Below, one piece after another: positions 46,905-59,167 of a stretch of 64,000 nt of DNA. The DNA is from Chaetoderma sp. LZ-2023a. Lineage: Eukaryota > Mollusca > Caudofoveata > Chaetodermatida > Chaetodermatidae. The notes beneath the pieces were generated by a model that was given only the letters and a program-made list of their open reading frames with translations, was not told the origin of the DNA and searched no databases. Where the stretch lies: positions 51,411,380 through 51,475,379 of the forward strand of contig CM067370.1 of NCBI GenBank assembly GCA_034401795.1, read 5' to 3'. A program made the position numbers and the translations under genes. Position 1 is the stretch's first letter; each line of letters starts with the position of its first letter.

Positions 46905-47050
46905 CATTCTGTTGAATATTTTGAACAGCATTCCTGTATTGCTTGAAATACAGATTCTGGGAATTCCGGTTTCAAATCTCAAAACCCATTCAAACGTGCC
47001 TTCAAAGTTGGTGAAGCTTAGCTATAATTGGGCGGTAAGCCGCTAGAATG
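46905..47050 (-). mobile_element. Family 1 fragment, copy N
   Basis: One hairpin arm is followed directly by the GC-rich end: TTCTGTTGAATATTTTGAAC, then CATTCCTGTATTGC, GGTGAAGCTTAGCTATAATT and GGGCGGTAAGC. The second arm and the CRE-rich half are deleted. Confidence 0.7.
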
Positions 47051-47061
47051 GCTCCCTCAAT

Positions 47062-47386
47062 GGATCTTTGCAGTTTTAGCTATGCCCCGTCCATCCCTAG
47101 TTAAGCTCCACCCACACCTCGCTCGTGTTGGGATCGATCGATTCATGATCTTCTTCACTATCAATTTCCAGAAAACTGTACAGGGAAACTTGTCAAATTA
47201 CATTTAAAATATTCAACAGAGTGTTTATTAAATGGTAAAGAAATACATTTCGTCCAATGTGTCGGACTATTAAGCGTTAATGAAGGACTATATCGAGTCA
47301 TTCATGACGTCACGATTATGATGTCAGCCTACACATTACGTAGTTGATTATGACGTCATATGGTTGAGTGAGGAAATGGATTCATG
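47062..47386 (+). mobile_element. Family 1 hairpin MITE, copy O
   Basis: Starts GGATCTTTGCAGTTTTAGC after AAT and ends GAGGAAATGGATTCATG before AAT. The hairpin is reduced to part of the right arm. CRE palindromes are retained (TTCATGACGTCACGATTATG, TTGATTATGACGTCATATGG). Confidence 0.85.
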
Positions 47387-47534
47387 AATTGCTAACACGC
47401 TAAATATAGCCTAATGTACATGCACCGTGATACGTCCACAGTGTAAGAGAAAACGAATAGCGAGTTATTACGAGGACATTACTATGTAATATGCACAATA
47501 CCTTTCTTTGAATATTGGCAAATACGAAATCCCA

Positions 47535-47632
47535 GAAATTCAAAATTCAAAATTCAAAGCTCGACGTCGAAATTCAAAACTCGAATTCGAAATTCAAAAC
47601 TCGACTTCGAAATTTAAATCTTAAATCAGCCT
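47535..47632 (+). repeat. Left inverted terminal minisatellite
   Basis: About four 20-bp units, the first with short AAATTC repeats, then TTTAAATCTTAAATCAGCC. Confidence 0.85.
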
Positions 47633-47639
47633 GTTATTA

Positions 47640-48009
47640 ATTGGCTTATGTACTGAAAATTGTTACCCCTACATATACGCCCATCGATACCAGCTCATAT
47701 CTATACTTATTTCCACCAATTCTCATTGCCACTCATGCACCAATAGCTTATCCCAATTCACACACTCGTAGCCACCTTAAACCTATCGCTACCTACACAT
47801 ACACATATTGTTCTTACCTTTACACCCATATCTACCGCTACCATGTTACAACATAACTATCTCTAACCCCAAACAAACATTGCTAGCCAATGTCAAATAC
47901 AGATATCTACCCATACCCATATCTATCCCTACCAATGCACCCACCGTCCCACCCTTACGTATCCACCCACTGCGTGCTACCATACCATACAATACACCGC
48001 CGCTACATA
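47640..48009. repeat. Degenerate CTACCCATA-type low-complexity stretch
   Basis: Pyrimidine-rich DNA with recurring TACCCATA, CTATC and CACCAAT words. Frames through it lack a domain. Confidence 0.5.
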
Positions 48010-48290
48010 CATCAATGCAGACAGGACTATATTAGCCTAGTCTACTAGCCTAGCCAAGCATAGCGACTTATTAGACTAGCCTACTAGCCGAGCATAGTAG
48101 CCTAGCCTACTAACCTATCCTACTAGCCTAGTCTACTAGCATAGCCCACTAGCATATCTCAGCCTACTAGACTACCTTAATCTAGACTACCAGCCTAGTC
48201 TACTAACCTACATAGTAATATATTGTCCTAGCCTACTAACCTACTGGCCTAGGCTGCCAGGATAACTAGCTGGCCTGGCTTATGCTCCGT
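48010..48290. repeat. CTAGCCTACTAG-type degenerate minisatellite, left block
   Basis: Dense CTAGCC / CTACTAG words with irregular spacing. The same words recur at 50213-50530 and 52490-52612. Confidence 0.85.
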
Positions 48291-48619
48291 CCAGGTATTA
48301 AAGGGATATTCCACTGGGGGATTTTATGCATCTGACGTAAAGTACTAATTTCCCGCATTAATTTGAGACCAAAAGCACAATTTTATGCCAACAAATAAAA
48401 AAGATATCCTCAATTTAAATTGCTCAAGTAACCAGTAGATAGAGGCGCCATTTTGGACAAGCAGCTGACGTCACCGACTCACCAACTCTGTTTGCCCGAT
48501 CGAGGATAGCCGTAACCAGGGGAGGTAAATCTTGCATCTCGTGGATAATTAGCGTACTGGCTAAACAACTGACACTTTGCCACAGTGTTTGGAGGAAACT
48601 AAAGTGCAATTAGTGTCCC

Positions 48620-48706
48620 GATGATCGCGCCAGTCATTGTAGTGCTAAATTGTCAAAAATTGTTTTCTTATCGGCAATTTCTATTTTTTAAAAACATTGA
48701 AGGGTT
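48620..48706 (+). mobile_element. Family 2 MITE, right-half fragment
   Basis: GCGCCAGTCATTGTAGTGCT, then GTCAAAAATTGTTTTCTTAT and ACATTGAAGGGTTA. The left half is missing. Confidence 0.65.
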
Positions 48707-48777
48707 ATGCTAGTAGCGTGTTTGCAATCAACCAGCTACAACAAATTCTTGAAAAATGTTAGTTGAATAAATGTTGA

Positions 48778-48856
48778 ATGTAATTTCTCTGAAAGCTGTT
48801 GCTATTGCAACTTCTGCTTCCAGTCAAATTCCAGTTTCAAAATATTCAACAGGCAG
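48778..48856. mobile_element. Family 1 hairpin fragment
   Basis: Just the hairpin: TGTTGAATGTAATTTCTCTG, then GCTGTTGCTATTGCAAC, then CCAGTTTCAAAATATTCAAC. Flanking family 1 sequence is absent. Confidence 0.65.
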
Positions 48857-49577
48857 TAAATATGGGTCAACATTTAAAAATTTGGGATCAATTAGTTAAC
48901 CCTTTCAAGGACAGAAAAGCAGAAAGCATAAAATTTACCCTGCATAGGCCTATTGTGTGAAACTAATTAGTTTGGAAACTGCTGCAACATAATTCCAGGA
49001 AAATTTAATTCAGAATATTCAATACTCAGTATAGTTATTTTAAAATTGGGAGTAAACGTTGTAAATGATTAATAACGCTGGATTTCAATAGTGTGAAAGC
49101 ACTAAACTACTAATTATGTCTCGCGTACACTTGTCATTATTTACTAGCTGTCACCTACTATCGTCTACGAAGTAAGCCGCTAAGTGGTTGCCTATAATTG
49201 ACCGACCGGGCAATCAGCGACATCGTTTCATTTTGGTTTGCAAATCCTGTTTTACAATTCATGCAAGCAAATACGACGTTAATTGTCGAGTTTGATTATG
49301 TTATATTAAAATTAAGTACCGCGCCTTTTGTTTTGAAATGCATGACACATTATTTTAAAATTATACAGACTATATGTTCTAAACTTGTGTCATCCAAATT
49401 TAAATGTGGAAGATATCCATCCAGTGCCGATATTATTAAGCCATCTTTCAGTTAGCCCCTTTTCATGCGGATGCTTCTGTGGATCCGGTATCTGAAAATG
49501 TGAATTTCCGTACCCTTTCCATGATCGTTTCTATTACTGCAAGCCCATGCTTGACATGCGGACATGATGCGATTTAA

Positions 49578-49792
49578 CCATTTCACGCCAGCACTTGCCT
49601 CTGCAATCGTCAAGTTGAGGACGCAGGTCAAAAGAAGGCTATTTTGAGAATTTACAACTAAAACGACTGTCTCAGTAACCGAACCAGCCATTCCAGTGGT
49701 AAGTTTTCAAAAATAGTCTTCGCTTGGCCAGCAAATGGCCATTCAATAAGGAAATATTCTGATTTTCCTGACAGAGTTTTGTCATTAAAAGG
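49578..49792 (+). mobile_element. Family 2 (TTAA) MITE copy
   Basis: TTAA flanks both sides. Starts CCATTTCACGCCAGC, with interior ACCGAACCAGCCATTCCAGT, TTTTCAAAAATAGTCTTCGC and GGCCAGCAAATGGCCATTCA, and ends GTCATTAAAAGG. Confidence 0.83.
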
Positions 49793-50134
49793 TTAATTCA
49801 TATTCGGCCTTCATAACGCGAAGTAAACAGGTAAATCTAAAAGCGCTGGCGATATTTTGCTGGTGTGTCGTTGACGTCATAATCTCGCGGTTTCTCGCTC
49901 TCGTTGCGAGAAAATGGATGCGCCCAGGAGTCACGTTTTCGAGCGTTTTGGGCATATTCATTTTATTATTTCTCGGCAATGGAACAGTGTATTTTAAATT
50001 TTTTTGCGGCAACTATTTCGGATTATAGTATACTTTTAGTTGACTTATTCCCGATTTTCACTGGAATTTCCCTTTAAACTCCATCGCCTACAATTGTGCT
50101 TACTACTCTGACTAACTGACAGGTTTAACATAAT

Positions 50135-50212
50135 AAGGGGAGACTACCCGATATGCTAGCAGGCTATGCTCTTAATAGCATAGCCTGCTAGCATACTGGG
50201 TAGCCTCTCCTT
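50135..50212. other. 36-bp-arm inverted repeat (hairpin), 6-nt loop
   Basis: Arms 50135-50170 and 50177-50212 differ at 4 positions, all transitions. The inner 17 bp (TGCTAGCAGGCTATGCT) are perfect. It is made of the same TAGC/CTAGC words as the surrounding array. Confidence 0.92.
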
Positions 50213-50530
50213 ACTATCATAGCCTAATGGTCTAGCCAATTAGCCTAGTATACACGCTTACTGGCCTAACCTTCTAAACAACTGGCCTAGCCGTCTATTG
50301 ACATATGTTACTAGCCAGCTATATCCTAGCCTACTGGCCTAGTGTACTGGGCTAACCTAATAGCATAGCCTTCTATCCTAATGCCTTATCTACTCGACTA
50401 ACCTGGCCTGGCCTCCTGGCTTACATACTAGCATAGTCTAATGGCCCAACATGCAACAATACTCTCCTAGCCTAGCAGCCAGGTCTGGGCTACTGGCATA
50501 TCATACTAATAACATAACATACTGACCAAG
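50213..50530. repeat. CTAGCCTACTGG-type degenerate minisatellite, middle block
   Basis: Irregular repeats of CTAGCC, TACTGGCCTA and CTAATAGCATAG. Confidence 0.85.
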
Positions 50531-50569
50531 AATACTAGTATTACAGAGTAAAAACTGCATACATATAAT

Positions 50570-50768
50570 ATGTCGCGATGGACCGACCACCTTATGGAGC
50601 ACAAACAATTAGCCACTCTCTTGACAGAGTCACTTAAAAAAATAAGCCACTATATGATGTCTCCTTTGGAGCCAGAAGATGAGGATTTTAATACAGGTGA
50701 TCAAGAGATCACTGTCTTAAAGAGACCGCCATGTCATTCGTCCACAGGGCATGTGGTTGCTCCAGCAG
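50570..50768 (+). CDS. Possible exon in the foldback-like unit
   Basis: ATG at 50570 opens MSRWTDHLMEHKQLATLLTE, then LKKISHYMMSPLEPEDEDF and HSSTGHVVAPAG, a normal-looking composition in an otherwise repetitive neighbourhood. CCAGCAG|GTTTGG at about 50768 could be a donor site. No known domain was recognised. A second short frame at about 51925-52019 (VRLRGSQEQDQNLDEDCWDT) could be a downstream exon. Both are unproven. Confidence 0.22.
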
Positions 50769-51094
50769 GTTTGGGTGTATTTCGATTTATATTATGCTGT
50801 ATAGTAAGCCTATAGTAAGTGTAGCCATAAGCCCAAGACTTAGACAAAATGTAGTTATTAAGTGACCCGAGAATGATTTTCCAAATTAACCCTTATAATG
50901 TTCAAGCCTAATTTAAATAATAATGGTTAATAATAATCCAAGCCCATAATCATAGTATCGCAAGCTCTGAACATGTGAAAGAATATGTTTCTGACTTTTA
51001 TTCAACGATTTTTATATGTTTGGCAATTCCCACTCCAGCCCAATATAAATAATGGATTGTAAAATGAGTCGTTATAGATAAATGCTTTCACGAA

Positions 51095-51762
<668 letters not shown>

Positions 51763-52489
51763 ACCATAAGCACCATATCATCTCTGTAATTAAGATTGTT
51801 TCCATGAAACGACATTTTTGCGCATTTCCTTTTGTAGATTATTTTACAGGGTTATCAAGTAGGTTAGCCTGTTAACATCAACAAGAAACCCGTATAAATG
51901 TCAGCTTTTTCACTATGTTCAATGAATTAGGTGTGCTCACAAGACCAGTCAGGTTGAGAGGTTCACAGGAACAAGACCAGAACTTAGATGAAGATTGCTG
52001 GGATACATTTAGGGAGTAAGCGTCTTAGTTTAATATTTGATTTGTATAGGCAATGCCAGTGTTGAATTCTGTTTGTGTTATAAGTTCAGTTTACCACTGT
52101 GCAAGTGAAATTTATTTATCTAGTATATTAACTGGTTAATGTGTATCTTTAACAAATAAGTTTAAGCAAGTAACAGTTTTATATCGTTTAGAGAAGTCTT
52201 CCGTGTTATCAACTAATTATTGATTGTGAATCTGTCATTAATACTGTCATCATCAGTAAGAGAACAATCCACCCACTTATCAAATATCTCGCATGGCATT
52301 GAGATCTGTGAAACGCATAGCTTTCTGTCAAACAAGTTAATCCAACAGTCCATAGTAGTCTGTCAAGCTATCCAGCTCTTGTCATGCATTAGCTAGGTCA
52401 CAACCGTGGTTTCACTTGTGGTCTACAACCTGTCAGCCCAGCCTGCCTAAGCTTGATAAATAGGACCGAATCACCTGATCCACACACGC
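51763..52489. other. No recognisable gene
   Basis: Apart from the short frame at about 51925-52019 mentioned with the possible exon, nothing is recognised. Confidence 0.4.
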
Positions 52490-52612
52490 TGATTTACTAG
52501 CTTCGCCTGGTCTACTGTCCTAGCATATTATTCTGGTCTAGCACACTGGCCTGGCTTAGTCTTCATGCCTACTGATCTAGCATAGTAGCATGGTCTAGCC
52601 TATCACATTATC
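52490..52612. repeat. CTAGC/TACTGG degenerate minisatellite, right block
   Basis: GCCTGGTCTACTGTCCTAGC, then TCTAGCACACTGGCCTGGC and similar words, in the same orientation as the left block. Confidence 0.75.
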
Positions 52613-52630
52613 CAGCCCGCCACGCTGATT

Positions 52631-52708
52631 GGATGATTTAACATTTGAATTTCGAAGTCGAGTTTGAATTTCAAAGTCAAGTTTTGAATTTTGAATTTTG
52701 AATTTCGA
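52631..52708 (-). repeat. Right inverted terminal minisatellite
   Basis: Reverse-complement counterpart of 47535-47632, one 20-bp unit shorter (GAATTTCGAAGTCGAGTTTG, then AATTTTGAATTTTGAATTTC). Confidence 0.85.
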
Positions 52709-53399
52709 ATAAGCCTTCGGGGCTTTCGTACAACTGCCCAACAATATTTGCTATAAGTCTGTTTAAAATAACCTCTCTATTATGTATGCAAATAAGTTCT
52801 AAGAAACTCTCAAGAGATGTAGGATAAATACGAAATGTTGAATTTATCTTATGAAATAAATACAAAATTAATGATATGTGAATTTTCTTCCAAAACGTGA
52901 TTACATTTTCAGAAACATAATTTTTCCAAATACACGCCACCATCGAAGCAGTAACAACAGCAACAACAGCAACAACAGGAGTATAACGAGGTAAAATAAC
53001 ATACTTATACAGTGACAAGCAAGATTTCACATTATCACTTTTCCAAGTTTCTAAGAGGTGCCCCGATTAACCCGATTGGATATCGGATTGAATAGCCGAA
53101 CGCCGAGCGTATAATGGGATAACGGTATCACGTGGTACACATTCTACTCGATTACTCCTGCGAGAGTAAGTCCGCGCATGTGTAGACAGGTAAACCAAGC
53201 CACGTGATACGTTTAATCGGAGTACCTCGATAATGTATCTTAGCTTAACCGTGTGTAACCAATACTCTTAGGTGGAATAACTGGAATTTGCTCCCAAAGT
53301 TCGCGGTGATTCTTAAAACGGGGAAAGGAAAAAACCCGCATGCATACAGTTTGTAACATTTAGTCCTTAAACAGGCCAAGTTAAGACTTTCTTCAATTC
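52709..53399. other. No recognisable gene; short (AACAGC)n run
   Basis: AACAACAGC units at 52945-52980 account for the Val/Ala run in a minus-strand frame (52677-53030) that has no domain. Confidence 0.45.
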
Positions 53400-53722
53400 C
53401 CACATCTCGGGGACCTGATCTGTCACACACATTTCTGACGTCATAATCAAAATATGTGTTAGCTGACGTCAGGATTATATGACGTAGGGTCAGTACGAGA
53501 GCGGCCACATATCCGACAGTACGCATCTGACTTGTATGTGAATTCACAAGTTAATAAACAATGAATTGAATGATTTTAAATTATTTTTACTTGGAGAAGT
53601 TTCTGGCATAGGCAGCAACAGTTTACCTTTAAATTGAGATTTTGCTAAATATATGGTTCAATGTGTTAAAATCGTGGGCAGAGCTTAGATAGAAATGGGC
53701 GGAGCATAGCTTGAAATGGATC
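53400..53722 (-). mobile_element. Family 1 hairpin MITE, copy Q, diverged
   Basis: TGACGTCATAATCAAAATAT and TTAGCTGACGTCAGGATTAT on the left. A degraded hairpin (ATAGGCAGCAACAGTTTACC) follows. GCAGAGCTTAGATAGAAATG and GGCGGAGCATAGCTTGAAAT lie at the right. Confidence 0.68.
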
Positions 53723-54689
53723 CATATATCAATACAGTTGGACCTCTATAGTAAGACCACCACTTGATTCCCACAGCCAGACCCACACCCACCCGAAGGT
53801 GGTCACTTAATATAAATGTGTATATAGACATTTTCAAATCATGTTAGCAGGTACGATATGATAATTCCTAAAATAAGTCATCAGGCAAGATTTCCATTAT
53901 CCAGAATGCTATTATCAGATTCTGTCACATTCACAAATATTATTAATACAGTTGTAACTTCTGCGTTCATACATTCACATTCAGATATGAATGAATTATA
54001 GGAATTTTATTATTCATTCTATTATATCTTAATCCAGCAATAGTCATTGCTCCCCCCCACCCACCCCACCCCACCCCCCTCAGTCATGCACGCCCCTCGT
54101 CATGTTTGCAACGTGCACTGTCTAATACCGTTCGTTTGCCTATGCCTCAGGATCTTTCATCTGGCTGGTGAGATAACACATACGCGTCTTTAAATTTACG
54201 GTAATACTTTATTAACATACAACTTACGCTGGGACACTGTATAAGCCTAGGGTGTATATAATCCGTACTAGTGTGTGTAAGTCAATGGCGGTGTGTGTCA
54301 CTGTTGATGTATGTTAGTTCACTTGTGTGTTTATCTGTGGGCGTTGGCTTGTTCATTTATTCATGCATGTGATGTGACGGTCCTGTGCGCCCGTGCCTGG
54401 GCTCTGCATTCTCCTTTATAGGCGCGTGTGTATATCCATTTCTGTCCTGGAGTGTGCTGTATATATTCCGTGGCCTGGTGCGCATCCGGTATATGTCTAT
54501 TTATGAATCGTGTGGTCAGTTGTGTGGTCTTGTGCGTGCGTGCGTGCGTGCGTGTCTTTGTGGGTGTGTTGAACCTCTCCCGTCCTCTGTACCATAACTG
54601 TGTCATACATGCGGCCGATTATAGCCTTTGAACGAGAAAGCCCAAAATCAACAAAACCCTTTACGATATAATACATATTATGGTAACAA
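53723..54689. other. No gene; C-rich and GT-rich tracts
   Basis: CCCCCCCACCCACCCC at about 54050-54080. A GTGTGTG / GTGCGTGCGTGCGTG-rich region at 54240-54570. Frames here are composition artefacts. Confidence 0.5.
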
Positions 54690-54830
54690 TCTTTTTATTA
54701 TAAATAGGCTGGGAGCAGTTGTTGCCTATCTCAGAAACATGTTTTTGTCAAATTAGTCTCAAAATATCCAATAAAGTACCTGCATAGCTAGCTATAATAG
54801 CTATAAATAGAATTTCCTGGAAAACAGTAT
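54690..54830 (-). mobile_element. Family 1 fragment, copy R
   Basis: TAGGCTGGGAGCAGTTGTTG, then GTCAAATTAGTCTCAAAATA and AGTACCTGCATAGC, correspond to the hairpin tip and second arm. Flanks are unrecognisable. Confidence 0.6.
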
Positions 54831-57239
54831 TCAAATATTTAAGTAAACTGGTTCACTAAATAGTGTTAGGGGAGATCAGTTGATGGGGTTCTTAAGAGTT
54901 GTAACGAGATGACAGCTTAGTGTAATACAATTTGTAGTTGGCCAGCTATCCACGGAGAAATACGCGGTCGGAGACTGGATCCTTAATCCGGGTATGAGTT
55001 CGCGTGTACTCTTGACAGCACTTTGGCTGGGCGAGTTCCCGCGAAAGTCATGCCATTATTGCACTAACGGGGTATGCTGCTGTACGCGGCTGACCTCAAC
55101 TGCACTTAAAACTGCATCAAATAAGGCAGAATTAATATAACTAACCTTTCCTTGAAACAGCGTTTTTTGCGACACGTGTTTGCACTTTTCCAGTGCCGAG
55201 TTTGTCAGGAATTACGAATCTGAAAACCGTTTCAGGATCGACTCAGTATTTACTGAGTTATTTACCGCCATCATGCTTGGGAGGTATTTACAGGAAAGTG
55301 TCCTTGGCGCGCAGACAATGGTCATTTTAGAGTGGGTCATTCCTCATTAATTTTCTTGCCATTGGGGCGCCACCATCCGCCTCAGCCTTTTTCTCTGACA
55401 CTTCTCGAAGATCCTATTTAGTTTGGTGTATACAAGCATCTCTTACTGTTTAGTCTTTGGGGCGTTACCTGCTATTCCATATTATGTATTTCTTTATTTT
55501 TGTCCATGACATGTGTTATCAATCAAATTAATTATTCTTTTAGGCTTTTGGTATCCCAAATCTAACATTACCACATCACGGGCTCAGCGCGCTACATTAG
55601 CGAACCACCATCTAGCTGCACCCAAAGCAGGTGTACACTATTTACAGAAAATATGGAAACAGAGTAGATGGACATTTTGTGTAAGGAACTATAGTGAAAT
55701 TCACCTTAGATTAGGAATTCACCGCAAACTATAAATTGTGGAGATGATTGCAATGTGAGGATACGTACATCTTAATGAGTGGAGCCAGGGGAAAAATGTA
55801 CGTCGTAGACTGAGATAAGCCCCACCTCAACACATTACTACGTGACACCAATGTCATATGTAGGTCACGTTCGATGCATTTCGAGGCTATGCATTATAAT
55901 AATGTCTGCCTATAGATGGAGATGAAAGAAGAGCCCGTCATGGTCAGCAATTGGTTTAGATGCTTTGCTATGGTTGATAGATAATGCCGTCGAAGCCATC
56001 AAACTGTATTGGTCTCTGTGAGTCGGTAATCTGGCCTTTGGACATAGAAAGCTTGTTGGGTTTCTCATAAATATAATGCTATATCGAACATCTGGAGGTT
56101 GAGGGTGGATATAATGCTAATGAACGGCGTGGTGATGTTTGTCTTGGCAAATATTTCCATAAAGTATTCATCAATGTAGAGTATTCAACTCTTGAATATA
56201 TCGTTATTAATGGGCTATTAGCGAACTTGTATATGTTACCATATTATTTCATATATTCATCATATTTTCTTGCAACTTAATCACTTACCAATAGGAAAAA
56301 TATGACTATGCACATATACATTGTTATTATGTTCTATTTTGCAACTTTTGCTGTATCTGTAAGGCGGAATAATGGCCATGAACCAAACTGAGCCTGTATT
56401 GCTTGGAATGCTGTTACACATATTCCAAGTTCAAGCAATGTTAAAGGGGATCACAAACGCGAATTAGATTTCAATAAAAAAAAAACCCCACCAAAAATCA
56501 AAGGATTTTATCACATTCCATAAACTACAAAGAAGTTGACATATTTTCTCAAACCCTATGATTGTTATAATTTCGGCTATAATCTTGAATTTTGACAAGC
56601 TATAAAATTCACGTCGTATCATCATCGTGTGAATCGCCTACCACGTGCATTCAGATTACGCAACACGCGTTTTCAGATTAGTAGAATCGAGCGTGTGATA
56701 CAGTTACCAAGCGGGAACATCAGGTCAAATCCAGGTTCTGGATTAACAAACACAAGACTATCGTTTCTCTCGCTTCTCATTCATATGGCAGTGTCTGAAT
56801 GAACCGCTGTGAGCTATCAATCATCACCAACAAAGTACTGTTCATACGATGACGTCATACACAATACTCATTCACGCGATGCCGTCATTATGTGATCCTC
56901 GTGAGAACTGAAGAAATTTAGTTTCCGTGCGAGATTTACTATTAAGGAAAAATATATTTTTTTTTTAAACATAGACCTACACAGGGCATTATTTGGCTTG
57001 CTGTTACCGTTCTCTTTTTATGTTACCGTTTAATGCCCATTTCCCAGGGCAGTACAAATAAATAACCAAAAGCCAAACTAGAAAGGTCGGAGATGTGAGG
57101 CAAATTAAACCGACGGGTGCTGTGTTCATGTATCATATTGGCTTGAAGTAATGTTAAAGCATGAGTATGGTCACCCTTTAAGTTATTGCTTAACTTACTA
57201 TAGCAAAACGACCCTTATGAATGCTTATGAATAGTAGGT
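54831..57239. other. 2.4 kb with no recognisable gene
   Basis: The frame at 55513-55734 has no domain. TTAAAGGGGATCACAAACGC at about 56450 looks like the left end of a TTAA-flanked element, but no matching right end was found. A CRE-like GATGACGTCATACAC lies at about 56850. Confidence 0.45.
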
Positions 57240-57516
57240 CACGAGGACCATGATACCTTCGAGATGGTAAATATATGGTCGTGTACGGACCATGATAACT
57301 TTGGCATGCTAAATAGTACGGCATACGAACCATGATAAATTTGAGATGCTAAATAGTACGGTGTATAAACCATGGTAACGTTGAGATGCTAAATAGTACG
57401 GCGTACGAATCAACATAACTTTAACGTGCTAAAGAGTATGGACCATGGTAACTTTGAAATGGTAAGTAGTGCGCGGTACAAACCATGTTAACTTTGAGAT
57501 GCTAAGAAGTGCGGCA
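57240..57516 (+). repeat. About 40-bp minisatellite, 7 units
   Basis: Units contain ACCATGATAACTTTGAGATG and GCTAAATAGTACGGCGTACG with variants. One unit is shortened (about 57405-57440). Confidence 0.88.
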
Positions 57517-57527
57517 GAGGATTCGTG

Positions 57528-57734
57528 ATGGCTCACATTCTATGTAATGCGACCAGAGAGTTATGCTGGTCTCGACATCGTATTTCTTTTCCAAATGGTG
57601 ATGGAGGAAGAATGGATGAACATGGGAGATGTCGGCCTCTTAGAGAACATCAGCTGCGCGGCATGGGCTACAATATTGTTAAGAATGAGCGCGAGTTTAT
57701 CACGCTAAAGGAATTCGACTATCCGTATCATTAA
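57528..57734 (+). other. Unassigned open frame after the minisatellite
   Basis: ATG at 57528 gives MAHILCNATRELCWSRHRIS, then FPNGDGGRMDEHGRC and NEREFITLKEFDYPYH, then a stop. Composition is protein-like, but I recognise no family. It has no visible splice or promoter context. Confidence 0.2.
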
Positions 57735-57737
57735 TTA

Positions 57738-58894
57738 GAGAGCAACAACTTCTCATTGACATTATCACCACTTGGCTTATTAGATTCCATGCTGGAAGGT
57801 GGTATTTCTTCATGAAAATTCTTAAATTAAGATTTATGAAGAATCTAGTCAGTTTTAATACACTGAATGGGCAATCTAAATACTGAATACTAGTAACATA
57901 GCAAAGCAAATGTATAACCATCTTCTGTCTCTGACCATAAAGAGTCAGGCTATCGATTATTTTGAAAAAGATTCTGTTAACACCTCTTGCCACTCAGTAA
58001 ACCATTTGCTCTGATTTACCGATTATATACGTGCATGGACGTATCACGCCAGGCAAGTGCAACGCGGGGACAACTCGATCTGTATTATGAGCGAAGATCG
58101 AGGATACGACCAAGCAGACTATTTTATTGTCAACAGTAGATTACTGCATACCATGTTCTCCAATAATAATCGTTTCTGCCCTAGAAACACCCCATTTGAA
58201 AGCAATTGGCATTACTAATAGTTCAACATTGAAATGTCATTCGATGATATTCAATCCACAATGTCTCCTTATTTCCGACATTCTGGTAAACCAAATTTAA
58301 TTACTATATGTCCCAGAGCAGGCGCGGGAACCCAGTTTCGAATATGGCTTCGTCTCATTAAGCTTGTGAGCTTCGGTTTATGGAAGAAGCCAACTAAATG
58401 ACCCAAGCCTTGCGTCAGTAAGTCAGTCCCGGAAAGCTTGTCGGCCATCGCACCAGTCTCACATAGATGAACAGGAACAACTTACTCGCTGACTCGTCTC
58501 TACCCCCACCCACCCGACCCCACCCCTCTCACACACTGGCTTACATGTATGTTTATTTTTACTTCACTTTGACAAATCACCGATAGCACTTCTACGACTG
58601 AGCGCATATACTGGGCAGACAGCTTATATTGTTTGCAATGTAAAGCATTAAAGTAGTAAAGCCTGCATAGACCGATCACAGATCGCATCAGCTTAACATT
58701 TACTTATAAAAGCTGGAAGATATAGGATGATAAAACGCGACAAATGGCTGGACTAGTATACGTGTCGTTATTATACCATTTGAATAGCTACTATTAAATG
58801 AAATCAGTTTTCCTTAATTAATCTGCGATAGATTATTACCTTTACTCATGATCTTTCCTTTTATTATTATCCTTCACGATGCTGCAGTTTCCCT
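57738..58894. other. No gene; short C-rich tract at 58500-58530
   Basis: Nothing recognised apart from the CCCACCCACCCGACCCCACC tract. Confidence 0.45.
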
Positions 58895-59016
<122 letters not shown>

Positions 59017-59167
59017 CCCGCTTTTGTACATACAAGATTACAAGTTTTGGATTTCTGTATTAAGCGATTACTGGTTGTGCTTTGATCGGTTCCTTTAGTT
59101 TAGATTGCAATTGTGAATATTCATCTTCACATGAAGTCTTTGGCTCATCATATTCACATTATGTCTA

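Larger units (their letters stand above)
48302..50073. mobile_element. 1.77-kb non-autonomous TIR element with TTAA duplication
   Basis: The left end is AGGGATATTCCACTGG after TTAA (48298-48301). The right end is the complement of AGGGAAATTCCAGTG, followed by TTAA (50074-50077). The TTAA duplication plus AGGG termini fits Kolobok-type elements. No transposase frame was found. It carries older insertions: two family 2 copies (one partial) and a family 1 hairpin fragment. It sits within the CTAGCC-type array region of the foldback-like unit. Confidence 0.75.

Noticed and set aside
52677..53030. 117-residue minus-strand protein
   Set aside because: Overlaps the minisatellite end and an (AACAGC)n run, with no recognisable domain.
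56449..56950. Another TTAA-flanked element starting TTAAAGGGGATCACAAACGC
   Set aside because: No matching inverted right end with TTAA was found downstream.
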